From a virus, in IMG/VR virus record IMGVR_UViG_3300050821_010867, positions 1 to 24,138 of that record: a stretch of DNA of 24,138 bases; one strand, written 5' to 3'. A program made the translations under genes and the position numbers. Position 1 is the stretch's first letter; the number at the start of each line of letters is the position of its first letter. Under the pieces are notes generated by a model, which had not been told where the DNA came from, ran no database searches, and saw only the letters and a program-made list of their open reading frames with translations. Of this stretch, positions 7,859-13,540 are shown one piece after another.

Positions 7859-7871
7859 GTGCGGTCCGCTC
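7859..7871. repeat. 13-bp inverted repeat, right copy
   Basis: GTGCGGTCCGCTC, the exact reverse complement of 7728-7740. It overlaps the possible GTG start of the membrane protein gene, which weakens that start. Confidence 0.7.
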
Positions 7872-8287
7872 AATTGTTTATACGGCCGAGATTAAAATTT
7901 AATCCCAAAAAAGTCACCAAGTTTCGGAAATACATGATCTTCGCCGACGTTCTTTTTTGGATTTTGATATCTCTGACAGTCATGAGCGTTCTAATTTTCT
8001 TCCTCATCCTCCTTTTTTTCCGACTTAACAAAAAAGTGGCTACTGAACTCAATCACCTAAGTTTGGATCACGGCACTCAAAAAATGCAGCTCGCGGACAT
8101 AAGCGATAAAATAGATAAGCTAGACCTCAGGTTGGATCTCATCACAGAAAAAGTATCTGACATAAACGTCCGCGTAATGATCACCGAAACGCGCTTAGAA
8201 GAAAGAGCGCACACGATAAACGTGCCTGCTCCTCGCACCATCACCCAACAGAAAAGAAAATACGTCAGAAAAAAGATGACACAATAA
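7859..8287 (+). CDS. Single-pass membrane protein with coiled-coil cytoplasmic/periplasmic tail
   Basis: The reading frame is 142 residues from a GTG at 7859. A strongly hydrophobic segment (residues ~27-52, F-A-D-V-L-F-W-I-L-I-S-L...) is followed by a heptad-like helix (L-A-D-I-S-D-K-I-D-K-L-D-L-R-L-D-L-I) of ~60 residues and a basic tail. The start is uncertain: GTG 7859 falls inside the 13-bp inverted repeat, while ATG 7934 would start right at the membrane segment; neither has a good Shine-Dalgarno. Architecture recalls spanin-like or membrane-anchored phage accessory proteins, but no family is recognised. It is the only rightward gene in this part. Confidence 0.6.
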   Translation: MRSAQLFIRPRLKFNPKKVTKFRKYMIFADVLFWILISLTVMSVLIFFLILLFFRLNKKVATELNHLSLDHGTQKMQLADISDKIDKLDLRLDLITEKVSDINVRVMITETRLEERAHTINVPAPRTITQQKRKYVRKKMTQ

Positions 8288-8322
8288 CGTGTCAACTCGA
8301 AGTTGACACAATATCGTGTCAA
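8277..8322. terminator. Palindromic repeat cluster between convergent genes
   Basis: A 19-base unit beginning TGACACAAT occurs twice (8277-8295 and 8304-8322) with one mismatch, and each unit is itself a palindrome (GACAC/GTGTC). The junction forms a further perfect 9-bp stem (8289-8297 with 8301-8309). It sits between the convergent ends of the membrane protein and YqaJ genes, where a bidirectional terminator would be expected, though there is no long T-run. Confidence 0.6.
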
Positions 8323-8327
8323 GATGT

Positions 8328-9206
8328 CTACTTGACCATAGTCAAGATCCACTTAGATTTAGGTTCACTGGTATACGGGCTTAGATCTACTCCCTGGAGC
8401 TCGGGAACCTTAGAGTAATCAACCGTCCCTTTCCCAAGAGACTTGGTTAACCTAACCCCGGCTCCAAGGGAGCTTTTGTTACCAGCTAGCATAATGAGCG
8501 CCTCGCGCAGCTCCTCCTTCCTCTTAGCCAACGGCTTCAGCTCGGCGTCCTTGGACTTGAGAACTCTATCGATCTCCAGGATCTCCTTAGCGATGAACTC
8601 CCAGTCCATGTCCTTTTCCCGGCAAATGAAGTCCTTTTCAGTCAAAGCCGGGGGCTCGCCCGTCTTCAGGCACTCCCACATCTTCGCCTCTTCAGCAACC
8701 ATTCTTTGGATGTAGTCCGCATCCCTTTCGACCTCGACAATTATCAAATCTTTTGTTACAGTCTCATAGCTCGCATAGAACATGCGTTCAGGTTTTGAAA
8801 CTTCAATAATGTGCTGGGTCTGTGGGAAATAAAACTCTGGTACCTGTCTATTTTTTCTTACCCATTCGTGTGTATCTGGATTTGAGCACTTTATCTCCAC
8901 GGCTGTTTTTCTGCCCTCATCTATACCATCGAGAGTGGCTGTCATGAAATCCAAAGTAGGATGCTCGAAACGCCCCGGCTCCAACTCCACGCCCATCTTC
9001 TTGCAGAAGAGAGCGCGCGCCTCGGGCTCGTAGTCATTGCCCCTCTTCATCGCGTTATTAACAAACGTATCCTCGCCGGAGCGCTTCTTCTCCCACCACT
9101 GGTAGGGAGTAAACGGCGCAAACTTACTCACCCCCATGATGGAGGGAGCATCGCTGCCCCCAATCTTTCTCCAAGCTAGCCACTCTTTTCTTTGTTCCGG
9201 TGTCAT
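8328..9206 (-). CDS. YqaJ-family viral recombinase/exonuclease
   Basis: A 292-residue protein of the YqaJ/lambda-exonuclease (PD-(D/E)XK) type, expected to resect double-stranded DNA ends for single-strand annealing recombination. Visible motifs: G-G-S-D at residues 16-19, G-N-D-Y-E-P-E at ~56-62, catalytic D93 in T-L-D-G, E104-x-K106 in V-E-I-K, and Q129/Q131 in P-Q-T-Q-H. The C-terminal third is helical and charged (residues ~205-250). Its start overlaps the upstream ssDNA-binding-like gene by four bases (ATGA), so the two are co-translated. No RecT/Beta annealing protein is adjacent; the neighbour may supply ssDNA binding instead. Confidence 0.9.
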   Translation of the reverse strand: MTPEQRKEWLAWRKIGGSDAPSIMGVSKFAPFTPYQWWEKKRSGEDTFVNNAMKRGNDYEPEARALFCKKMGVELEPGRFEHPTLDFMTATLDGIDEGRKTAVEIKCSNPDTHEWVRKNRQVPEFYFPQTQHIIEVSKPERMFYASYETVTKDLIIVEVERDADYIQRMVAEEAKMWECLKTGEPPALTEKDFICREKDMDWEFIAKEILEIDRVLKSKDAELKPLAKRKEELREALIMLAGNKSSLGAGVRLTKSLGKGTVDYSKVPELQGVDLSPYTSEPKSKWILTMVK

Positions 9207-9934
9207 GCTATGTTCCTCTTTTTTTCTAGGTTGTCTCGGTATTTTTCAGCGTAGTCACGCACCCGGTCAAAGTCCTTGGCAGGAGTCCGGTAGATGTTAT
9301 CTATCTTCAAATTCTCGCAGATCTTCTTTTCCAATGCTGCGTCCTTCAACGTAATCGCGTCCAGCTCGTCGCACTGCGCTTCTGTCAGGATGCCGGGATC
9401 AAGGACTTCTCCTGTCTCTTCATTAAAGGCCGTTAAATCGGTCCAAGGGTCGCCCCCCTCATACAGAGCCTCTAATCTCACGGGACACGCAGCAATGGCC
9501 TTTAAAACGCGTTCTGATAGAGGTTTGTGAGGCAGAGGGGTAATGGTATACCTGGTGTCCTTACCAGCTCCTTCCTTTTTTACCTTTAAGTCGTACTTGA
9601 GGAAGTCGCCCCAGTCCTCATCGTGACCGAGCGCGGTTAAAGTTTTAATTATACTGTTCTGGGTGATTTCTAATATAAATAACGCTTCACGCGCATAGTC
9701 CCACACATGCAAAGCCCAGAAAGGCTTGATAGGCTTGGACGCATCCACCGGAGCGCTAGGCTTATTGCTGGGCCTAAAACGCATCGGCTTATTGTCTTTC
9801 CAGTCCATCCACCCGGCAATGGGACGCATGACAATGCGGAAACGGTTCTCGCCCTCTTTCATCTGGGACATTTTCCAGTAAGGTTTTTCGATTTTAAGTG
9901 ATTCAAATTCTGATGGTAAAAATTCGTGTTTCAT
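9203..9934 (-). CDS. Putative phage ssDNA-binding protein (OB-fold-like)
   Basis: A 243-residue protein encoded immediately before YqaJ and coupled to it by an ATGA overlap. The N-terminal part (G-E-N-R-F-R-I-V-M-R-P-I-A-G-W, F-W-A-L-H-V-W-D-Y) is a beta-rich section with many aromatic and basic residues, as in gp32-like phage ssDNA-binding proteins. The middle (D-L-K-V-K-K-E-G-x-G-x-D-T-R-Y-T-I-T-P-L) continues the strands, and the C-terminus is an acidic/basic helical tail. AAAGGAAA precedes ATG 9934. The assignment rests on these features and the recombination operon. An annealase or another recombination mediator is the alternative. Confidence 0.65.
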   Translation of the reverse strand: MKHEFLPSEFESLKIEKPYWKMSQMKEGENRFRIVMRPIAGWMDWKDNKPMRFRPSNKPSAPVDASKPIKPFWALHVWDYAREALFILEITQNSIIKTLTALGHDEDWGDFLKYDLKVKKEGAGKDTRYTITPLPHKPLSERVLKAIAACPVRLEALYEGGDPWTDLTAFNEETGEVLDPGILTEAQCDELDAITLKDAALEKKICENLKIDNIYRTPAKDFDRVRDYAEKYRDNLEKKRNIA

Positions 9935-9956
9935 GGTTTTCCTTTAGTGTAAAAGT

Positions 9957-10130
9957 TTATTTTAAAAGTTCTCTTATTGAGTTTTTTAGCTTCCCCACGT
10001 CCTTTTGAGTTTCTCTCAAAGAGAAATCAAGGTAATCCAAATCCGAGAGGACCCTTTCAAGGTCACAGGCCCTCTCTTCTTCAATCTGCCTTAAAAACGT
10101 GGCTATCTTAGGTTTTTCTTTAATAGTCAT
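9957..10130 (-). CDS. Short helical protein, hypothetical
   Basis: A 57-residue, strongly helical protein starting M-T-I-K-E-K, with heptad-like pattern (D-L-D-Y-L-D-F-S-L-R-E-T-Q-K-D-V). The frame is open upstream to a GTG at 10226, but that extension reads across the real gene at 10120-10284 in another frame. ATG 10130 has GGAG six bases upstream, so the short form is chosen. It overlaps the upstream Cys4 gene by 11 bases and precedes the ssDNA-binding-like gene by 22. Role unknown. Confidence 0.6.
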   Translation of the reverse strand: MTIKEKPKIATFLRQIEEERACDLERVLSDLDYLDFSLRETQKDVGKLKNSIRELLK

Positions 10131-10284
10131 ACTCTTCTCCATCGCATGGTTCAGGTAAAGGTATACGCTCATCGCACCGGTAACAAATCCAACCGTTAAG
10201 GTCCAAATACAGGGAATCTTTCCCACATATCGGACAGCAACAATCAGGATCGGCTACATCAGGCTCTAAAAATCTTTCTATCAT
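10120..10284 (-). CDS. Cys4 zinc-ribbon mini-protein
   Basis: A 54-residue gene too short for usual cut-offs. It reads M-I-E-R-F-L-E-P-D-V and then C-C-C-P-I-C-G (residues 15-21), followed by W-I-C-Y-R-C-D at 32-38, a C-x-x-C pair on each side of a short loop, typical of zinc ribbons. The end is acidic. AAGGAG stands six bases before ATG 10284, the best ribosome site in the operon, and a promoter candidate lies at 10329-10357. It heads the leftward operon with the short helical, ssDNA-binding-like and YqaJ genes, so a small DNA- or protein-binding factor for recombination or early regulation is likely. Confidence 0.75.
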   Translation of the reverse strand: MIERFLEPDVADPDCCCPICGKDSLYLDLNGWICYRCDERIPLPEPCDGEEYDY

Positions 10285-10328
10285 AATGGCTCCTTGTCAT
10301 AAAATAAATTCTTTGACATCTTAAGTTC

Positions 10329-10357
10329 ATGATAGGAGTTTTTTGAATTGTCGACAA
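10329..10357 (-). promoter_or_regulatory. Leftward sigma70-type promoter of the recombination operon
   Basis: On the minus strand the -35 TTGTCG (10352-10357) and -10 TATCAT (10329-10334) are 17 bases apart. The predicted start near 10322 is ~38 bases upstream of the Cys4 gene. The -35 shares the palindrome TTGTCGACAA (10348-10357) with a rightward candidate. Confidence 0.5.
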
Positions 10358-10377
10358 AGGCAGCGGAATGCTACTAT
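10348..10377 (+). promoter_or_regulatory. Rightward promoter candidate for a short terminated RNA
   Basis: TTGTCG (10348-10353), 18 bases, then extended -10 TGC-TACTAT (10369-10377). A transcript starting near 10384 would end at the terminator 10421-10446, about 60 bases later, with no reading frame. This would be a small RNA; expression is untested. Confidence 0.35.
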
Positions 10378-10420
10378 CTAGACGCATCAAGCTTCATACT
10401 CCTGGTGCTTTTACTGTTTT

Positions 10421-10446
10421 CCCCGTAGCTCTAACTACGGGGTTTT
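10421..10446 (+). terminator. Intrinsic terminator
   Basis: Perfect 8-bp stem CCCCGTAG (10421-10428) / CTACGGGG (10435-10442), six-base loop, followed by TTTTCTCT. It is rightward only: on the other strand the stem is followed by purines. Confidence 0.8.
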
Positions 10447-10462
10447 CTCTAAACATACCCAT

Positions 10463-10492
10463 GTTATAACACGTTCGTGATTTTAGCAACAA
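10463..10492 (-). promoter_or_regulatory. Leftward promoter candidate overlapping the HTH operator
   Basis: Minus-strand -35 TTGTTG (10487-10492) and -10 TATAAC (10463-10468) spaced by 18. The -35 overlaps the palindrome at 10489-10502, so an operator-bound protein would block it. Confidence 0.4.
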
Positions 10493-10502
10493 CAAATGTT
10501 GT
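10489..10502. promoter_or_regulatory. Operator palindrome next to the HTH gene promoter
   Basis: ACAACA-AA-TGTTGT is a perfect 6+2+6 palindrome, typical in size of a Cro/CI-type half-site pair. It lies one base from the rightward -35 and over the leftward -35, and 60 bases before the Cro/CI-type gene it probably serves. Confidence 0.6.
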
Positions 10503-10503
10503 G

Positions 10504-10532
10504 TTGCCGTAAAAAATACCCTCTGCTAAGAT
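10504..10532 (+). promoter_or_regulatory. Promoter of the Cro/CI-type HTH operon
   Basis: -35 TTGCCG (10504-10509), 17-base spacer, extended -10 TGC-TAAGAT (10527-10532). The start near 10539 gives a short leader to ATG 10563. Confidence 0.65.
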
Positions 10533-10562
10533 CAACACCAATCGTTTACAATCAAGGTAAAA

Positions 10563-10772
10563 ATGCATTTGAAAGAGTACCTAGAATCTAGGGACCTTGC
10601 AGCTTCAGAGTTTGCGAAAATGCTGGGCGTCAGCCAAAATTGCATCTCCAATTACATCCTATACAAGCGCCTCCCTAACTTAGAAATAGGCCGGGCAATA
10701 GAGCTAGCGACGAAGGGAAAGGTAACCATAGACGAAATGATAGAAACTTACAGGAAGTTCCATGGCAGATAA
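10563..10772 (+). CDS. Cro/CI-type helix-turn-helix regulator
   Basis: A 69-residue protein that is nearly all HTH domain. L-A-A-S-E-F-A-K-M-L-G-V-S-Q-N-C-I-S-N-Y-I is the classic recognition unit (residues ~12-32), followed by L-P-N-L-E-I-G-R-A-I-E-L-A. Size and form fit the Cro or YdaS-like small phage regulators. AAGG lies before ATG 10563 and a promoter with an adjoining palindrome stands upstream, so autoregulation is likely. It overlaps the next gene by 11 bases and leads the rightward operon with RusA. Confidence 0.85.
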   Translation: MHLKEYLESRDLAASEFAKMLGVSQNCISNYILYKRLPNLEIGRAIELATKGKVTIDEMIETYRKFHGR

Positions 10773-11040
10773 AGAGGATATATTTTGCGTCTTGAAAAAA
10801 ATGGATGATGCCATAAACGGTATATCCTTATATCTAGATTCTCGATCCCTACTTCCAGAAGCTGAACTGGCAATTCTAATAGCCTGTATAGAAATTTCTT
10901 TGAAAAATGTAGAAAATATAGAGTTCGCCATCGATGATATAGAAAACATACTACAGAGAATCAAAAGAGAATTTCTAAGTGATAGAGATAGAAATAGAAG
11001 CAGACCCAACCCCATGGAGTCCTTCCCGGATACTCCGTAA
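10762..11040 (+). CDS. Hypothetical acidic helical protein
   Basis: A 92-residue protein, mostly helical and acidic (I-E-F-A-I-D-D-I-E-N-I-L-Q-R-I-K-R-E-F), with no membrane segment or motif I recognise. It begins inside the HTH gene (11-base overlap, with AGGAAG upstream) and runs 62 bases into the RusA gene. Translation of its basic tail (R-D-R-N-R-S-R-P) is therefore in the overlap. Probably an early phage protein of the RusA operon. Confidence 0.65.
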   Translation: MADKEDIFCVLKKMDDAINGISLYLDSRSLLPEAELAILIACIEISLKNVENIEFAIDDIENILQRIKREFLSDRDRNRSRPNPMESFPDTP

Positions 11041-11413
11041 CGGCTTCACCTACAACCCCAAGGCTAAACAAAAGTCGTGGACCCAATTAGCCGTCCGCGC
11101 GCTCTACCACGGACAACCCATCCCCGGCTACGTAGTAGTAGACATGCTGTTTCATGAGAAGATCCCCAAAGCCACCCCCAAGAAAACCATCCCCTCCATG
11201 CTCTCCGGCGAAATACGCCCCACACGCTGCGACACCTCCAACCTATGCAAGTTCTACGAAGACTGCATAAAAAATATTTTGTTCCAAGACGATCGTTTTG
11301 TTGTAAAAAATATTTCAGAAAAGGTATACGGGGAAAAAGGCAAGATAACCATTAAGGTTTATGCCCTGGACGAATACAGGCAGATAAATGAGAACTATCC
11401 TCGAGCAAGTTGA
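10979..11413 (+). CDS. RusA-type Holliday junction resolvase
   Basis: A 144-residue protein of the RusA endodeoxyribonuclease family, which cuts four-way DNA junctions as a dimer during phage replication and recombination. The N-terminus has the P-x-P-W-S-x-x-R entry; the catalytic core is R-C-D-T-S-N-L-C-K-F-Y-E-D-C-I-K-N-I-L-F, with acidic residues D85 and D95, then D104/D105 in Q-D-D-R-F-V. Start is GTG 10979, with an AAGAGA-like site upstream; no ATG lies nearby in frame. Acts with the YqaJ operon on the other side of the control region. Confidence 0.9.
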   Translation: MIEIEIEADPTPWSPSRILRNGFTYNPKAKQKSWTQLAVRALYHGQPIPGYVVVDMLFHEKIPKATPKKTIPSMLSGEIRPTRCDTSNLCKFYEDCIKNILFQDDRFVVKNISEKVYGEKGKITIKVYALDEYRQINENYPRAS

Positions 11414-11582
11414 CGGCGACTTTTACTATGATATCATCCTATCCGAGCGCGAAATCGACCAAATGAAAATCGGACGCATGATCCAGGGCACCTCATTCAT
11501 TGACCGCAAAAGATACCACGTAGGCATCACCATTGAAGGCGTCCCGATAGACGAAACATTTGAATTTCTAGAAGAGGAATAA
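11388..11582 (+). CDS. Small hypothetical protein downstream of RusA
   Basis: A 64-residue protein with two or three beta strands and an acidic end (F-E-F-L-E-E-E). The centre has S-E-R-E-I-D-Q-M-K-I-G-R-M-I-Q-G and then Y-H-V-G-I-T-I-E-G-V. It overlaps RusA by 26 bases and lies 3 bases before the DUF6496-like gene, so it belongs to the same operon. No function recognised. Confidence 0.65.
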   Translation: MRTILEQVDGDFYYDIILSEREIDQMKIGRMIQGTSFIDRKRYHVGITIEGVPIDETFEFLEEE

Positions 11583-11585
11583 TCA

Positions 11586-11735
11586 ATGCCACTAAATAAA
11601 GGCACGAGCCGTAAAGCCATATCAGAAAATATTTCAACGGAAATACATTCAGGCAAGAAAAAATCTCAAGCTGTTGCGATTGCTTTGAGTGAAGCAAGAC
11701 GCCACGGCGCAAAAATACCCAAGAAAAAGAAATAA
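11586..11735 (+). CDS. DUF6496-like small basic protein
   Basis: A 49-residue protein beginning M-P-L-N-K-G-T-S-R-K and containing I-S-E-N-I-S-T-E-I and Q-A-V-A-I-A-L-S-E-A-R, the pattern of the small DUF6496 proteins common in phages and metagenomes, whose function is unknown. It ends in a poly-lysine tail, suggesting nucleic-acid contact. Begins three bases after the upstream stop. Confidence 0.75.
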   Translation: MPLNKGTSRKAISENISTEIHSGKKKSQAVAIALSEARRHGAKIPKKKK

Positions 11736-11801
11736 AGTTGTAAGAAAAAACTTTAAATGGGAATCTGAAAAAGATTAAACCCCCAAACCAACAGGGACAC
11801 A

Positions 11802-11915
11802 ATGCACAAGAAAAAAGAAGAGAAACACCACAAGAAAGAAAAAGAGATGCACCACAAAGAAGAAAAGAAAATGCATCATAAAGAAGAAAAAAAGCCCCAC
11901 CACAAAAAGAAGTAG
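11802..11915 (+). CDS. His/Lys/Glu-rich repeat peptide
   Basis: A 37-residue peptide built almost only of His, Lys and Glu, with two nearly exact M-H-H-K-E-E-K-K units and further H-H-K variants. AGGGA precedes ATG 11802. The composition could bind metal ions or nucleic acid. Low-complexity A-rich DNA can produce such frames by chance, but the regular HH spacing, the start site and the terminator directly after the stop favour a real gene. Confidence 0.5.
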   Translation: MHKKKEEKHHKKEKEMHHKEEKKMHHKEEKKPHHKKK

Positions 11916-11922
11916 GGCAAAC

Positions 11923-11947
11923 GGGGCCCCTCACGGCCCCTTCTTTT
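11923..11947. terminator. Bidirectional terminator between convergent operons
   Basis: Stem GGGGCC (11923-11928) / GGCCCC (11935-11940), six-base loop, then TTCTTTT on the plus strand. It overlaps the stop of the leftward gene 11931-12098, so it ends the RusA operon. Confidence 0.65.
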
Positions 11948-12098
11948 CCTCACCGCCCATGATTATATCAACCAACTCCCTCATCAGTTGAGAAACCCCA
12001 ACGGCCTTGTTTCCAGCCTTCCTACAAAGAAAAGCCCACTGCTTTTCAGTCATGCAGATGCTTACGCGCTTCCATTTGGTTTTAGGTTTTTTGGTCAT
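11931..12098 (-). CDS. Ribbon-helix-helix-like small DNA-binding protein
   Basis: A 55-residue basic protein. The strand K-R-V-S-I-C-M-T-E is followed by two helices (K-Q-W-A-F-L-C-R-K-A, then S-Q-L-M-R-E-L-V-D-I-I), as in Arc/CopG ribbon-helix-helix regulators. A longer frame starts at 12164, but ATG 12098 has AGGGA upstream and is preferred; it overlaps the preceding gene by 17 bases. Last gene of the leftward small-gene operon. Likely a transcription regulator of this module. Confidence 0.65.
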   Translation of the reverse strand: MTKKPKTKWKRVSICMTEKQWAFLCRKAGNKAVGVSQLMRELVDIIMGGEEKKGP

Positions 12099-12255
12099 TC
12101 GATCCCTGCTCTTCTTTGACGAATTTATAAAAAGGTCCGTAAGCGTTTTTTTTATGATATTCATCTATCATTTTACGCAAACCTTTCTTGTGGGCTTTTT
12201 CTGATACTCCTAACGGCCTGATATGCATAGCCTTTAACAAATCTTCTCTATTCAT
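12082..12255 (-). CDS. Small basic hypothetical protein
   Basis: A 57-residue Lys-rich protein (M-N-R-E-D-L-L-K-A-M-H-I-R-P-L-G-V-S-E-K-A-H-K-K-G-L-R-K-M-I). The frame is open to an ATG four codons earlier, but ATG 12255 overlaps the upstream TGA (ATGA) and has GTGGGGTG before it, a typical coupled start. Possible nucleic-acid binding by charge; no motif recognised. Confidence 0.65.
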   Translation of the reverse strand: MNREDLLKAMHIRPLGVSEKAHKKGLRKMIDEYHKKNAYGPFYKFVKEEQGSNDQKT

Positions 12256-12515
12256 TGCACCCCACAATAGCGTTTAACGGCTTCAAACGGATTTGTTACT
12301 ACGAGTTCAGGATCAAGCGCCCATAGCTTGCCAAACAGCTCGTCCAAATCCACATATTTACCAAGCTCATGGCCTTCTTTACACACCAAATAGTGCTCGT
12401 GCCCTTCCAGAAAATGCTCATGTATGAGCATCTCAAGCTCGCTATCATCGTGACATAATTCATAGAAGCGCTCGCAGGCGCTTTCCATAAGTGCATCGTT
12501 TTGTGCGTTACTCAT
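12252..12515 (-). CDS. Hypothetical acidic protein with His/Cys cluster
   Basis: An 87-residue protein starting M-S-N-A-Q-N-D-A-L-M. The middle is rich in His, Glu and Cys (M-L-I-H-E-H-F-L-E-G-H-E-H-Y-L-V-C), which could bind metal, though no standard motif is seen. The frame continues upstream, but ATG 12515 has AAGAGGAG at good spacing and overlaps the preceding gene by 8 bases. Function unknown. Confidence 0.65.
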   Translation of the reverse strand: MSNAQNDALMESACERFYELCHDDSELEMLIHEHFLEGHEHYLVCKEGHELGKYVDLDELFGKLWALDPELVVTNPFEAVKRYCGVQ

Positions 12516-12948
12516 TAGCCGACTCCTCTTCCTTATTGGTTTCCAAAAAGTGATTAACGGCATGGTAAATATCAGTCATAGACATTTGCTGTGCACACGC
12601 GATAGTTTTGTAAATGTCCTTTCCATCGCAGTAGTCCTCTTCTACAGCCGAATCACAATAATCTCTGGCGAAATTCTCACCGAACCACTCATACAAGTCC
12701 CTATAATATGAATCCGGCTCTATGTTACAATCTTCTAGACAACCTCTTTCTAAGTCCTCGAAAGCATGCATAATGGTCCAATAAATCCAGTCATTGGGGA
12801 ACATACAGTGCGTCTCACGGTAAACCAAATCGTGTACGTGCTGAACCAAGTCGCAAAGCTTTCGAGGAGCTGTGTCTATTAAGTAGGCAAAACATTTTCC
12901 GTTGTCACGCTTTTTCGTTTCAAAATACTTTGAATAATTCATTTTCAT
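12508..12948 (-). CDS. Hypothetical Cys/Tyr-rich phage protein
   Basis: A 146-residue, mostly helical and acidic protein (W-I-Y-W-T-I-M-H-A-F-E-D-L-E, Y-Y-R-D-L-Y-E-W-F-G). It contains several isolated Cys but no paired zinc motif. AGGAG ends one base before ATG 12948; the second ATG, 12942, has better spacing and could be used instead. It follows the hairpin-leader module at 12949-12989. I recognise no family. Confidence 0.7.
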   Translation of the reverse strand: MKMNYSKYFETKKRDNGKCFAYLIDTAPRKLCDLVQHVHDLVYRETHCMFPNDWIYWTIMHAFEDLERGCLEDCNIEPDSYYRDLYEWFGENFARDYCDSAVEEDYCDGKDIYKTIACAQQMSMTDIYHAVNHFLETNKEEESANE

Positions 12949-12989
12949 ACTCCTATCGTTAAGAGGCCCTCTCTAAAGGGCCCCGGTGT
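12949..12989 (-). promoter_or_regulatory. Hairpin-leader module copy 1 (divergent copy)
   Basis: A 6-bp stem GGCCCT (12965-12970) / AGGGCC (12977-12982) stands between two genes, followed by TTAACGATAGGAGT and the next ATG. The layout is the same as in the copies at 13218, 13499 and 13748, but the leader sequence has drifted. Confidence 0.5.
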
Positions 12990-13217
12990 TTACTGTTTTT
13001 CCTGATAACTTTCTTTCATCCCTTGCTCTATTCCAGCCAAGAGCAACTTGTAAGCAACCCCCTCGTTAGGCGCCAGGTCAAAGGCCATTTTAGACACCAT
13101 TCGCGTCATAGCAAAAGCAAACTCAGCATCTGCGATCTTTCCAGCATACTTCTCGCAAAAGTCTAAATAATCACCCCACAAATCGTGGAGTTGTTGATCA
13201 AGATACTCTGTTTTCAT
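12990..13217 (-). CDS. Small helical hypothetical protein
   Basis: A 75-residue helical protein (L-W-G-D-Y-L-D-F-C-E-K-Y-A-G-K-I). No membrane segment or signal. The ATG 13217 is preceded by AGGAAAG inside the conserved leader shared with its neighbours. Probably an early host-takeover or regulatory protein, given its place in a cassette of small unrelated genes, but this is inference. Confidence 0.65.
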   Translation of the reverse strand: MKTEYLDQQLHDLWGDYLDFCEKYAGKIADAEFAFAMTRMVSKMAFDLAPNEGVAYKLLLAGIEQGMKESYQEKQ

Positions 13218-13264
13218 ACTCTCTTTCCTGTTTGTTAAAGGGGCGCGTGGCCCCCGGCTTTTAA
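13218..13264 (-). promoter_or_regulatory. Hairpin-leader module copy 2
   Basis: Stem GGGGC (13240-13244) / GCCCC (13250-13254), then TTTAACAAACAGGAAAGAGAGT and ATG. The leader is nearly identical to that of copy 3. A weak terminator or processing stem followed by a strong ribosome site. Confidence 0.6.
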
Positions 13265-13498
13265 TTATTGTTTTTCGTGTACAAATTCAGCTATAAATTC
13301 TCTTTTCACTCTTTCATCTTGATCTTGTAGTTCCATGCAATGAGGAACAGAGGCAAACACTCTATAATCGATCCCTTTATAATGAACCGTCCACTGACCC
13401 GATCTAAAACCAGAAGACCCCATTGGGCCCTTAATCACAAAAATCTCATTGAAAGCGATACCCATGTACTGCGACTCATTTACATCTAAATTGTCCAT
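13265..13498 (-). CDS. Small hypothetical protein
   Basis: A 77-residue protein with a beta-rich centre (F-N-E-I-F-V-I-K-G-P, Q-W-T-V-H-Y-K-G-I-D-Y-R-V-F) and a charged helical end. ATG 13498 follows the leader AGGAAAAAGAGT. No family recognised; third gene counting from the right in the hairpin-leader cassette order. Confidence 0.65.
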   Translation of the reverse strand: MDNLDVNESQYMGIAFNEIFVIKGPMGSSGFRSGQWTVHYKGIDYRVFASVPHCMELQDQDERVKREFIAEFVHEKQ

Positions 13499-13540
13499 AC
13501 TCTTTTTCCTGTTTGTTAAAGGGGGACGAATCCCCCGGGT
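13499..13540 (-). promoter_or_regulatory. Hairpin-leader module copy 3 with UUCG loop
   Basis: Stem GGGGGA (13521-13526) / TCCCCC (13531-13536); on the transcribed strand the loop is UUCG. It lies directly after one stop codon and is followed by TTTAACAAACAGG and the next ATG. Confidence 0.65.

Noticed and set aside
10131-10226. N-terminal membrane extension of the short helical protein, from GTG 10226
   Set aside because: It has no ribosome site and overlaps almost fully with the well-supported Cys4 gene in another frame.
10389-10470. Leader peptides in the leftward direction (22 and 7 codons)
   Set aside because: Short, without ribosome site for the first and overlapping the terminator stem; the evidence is too thin to annotate.
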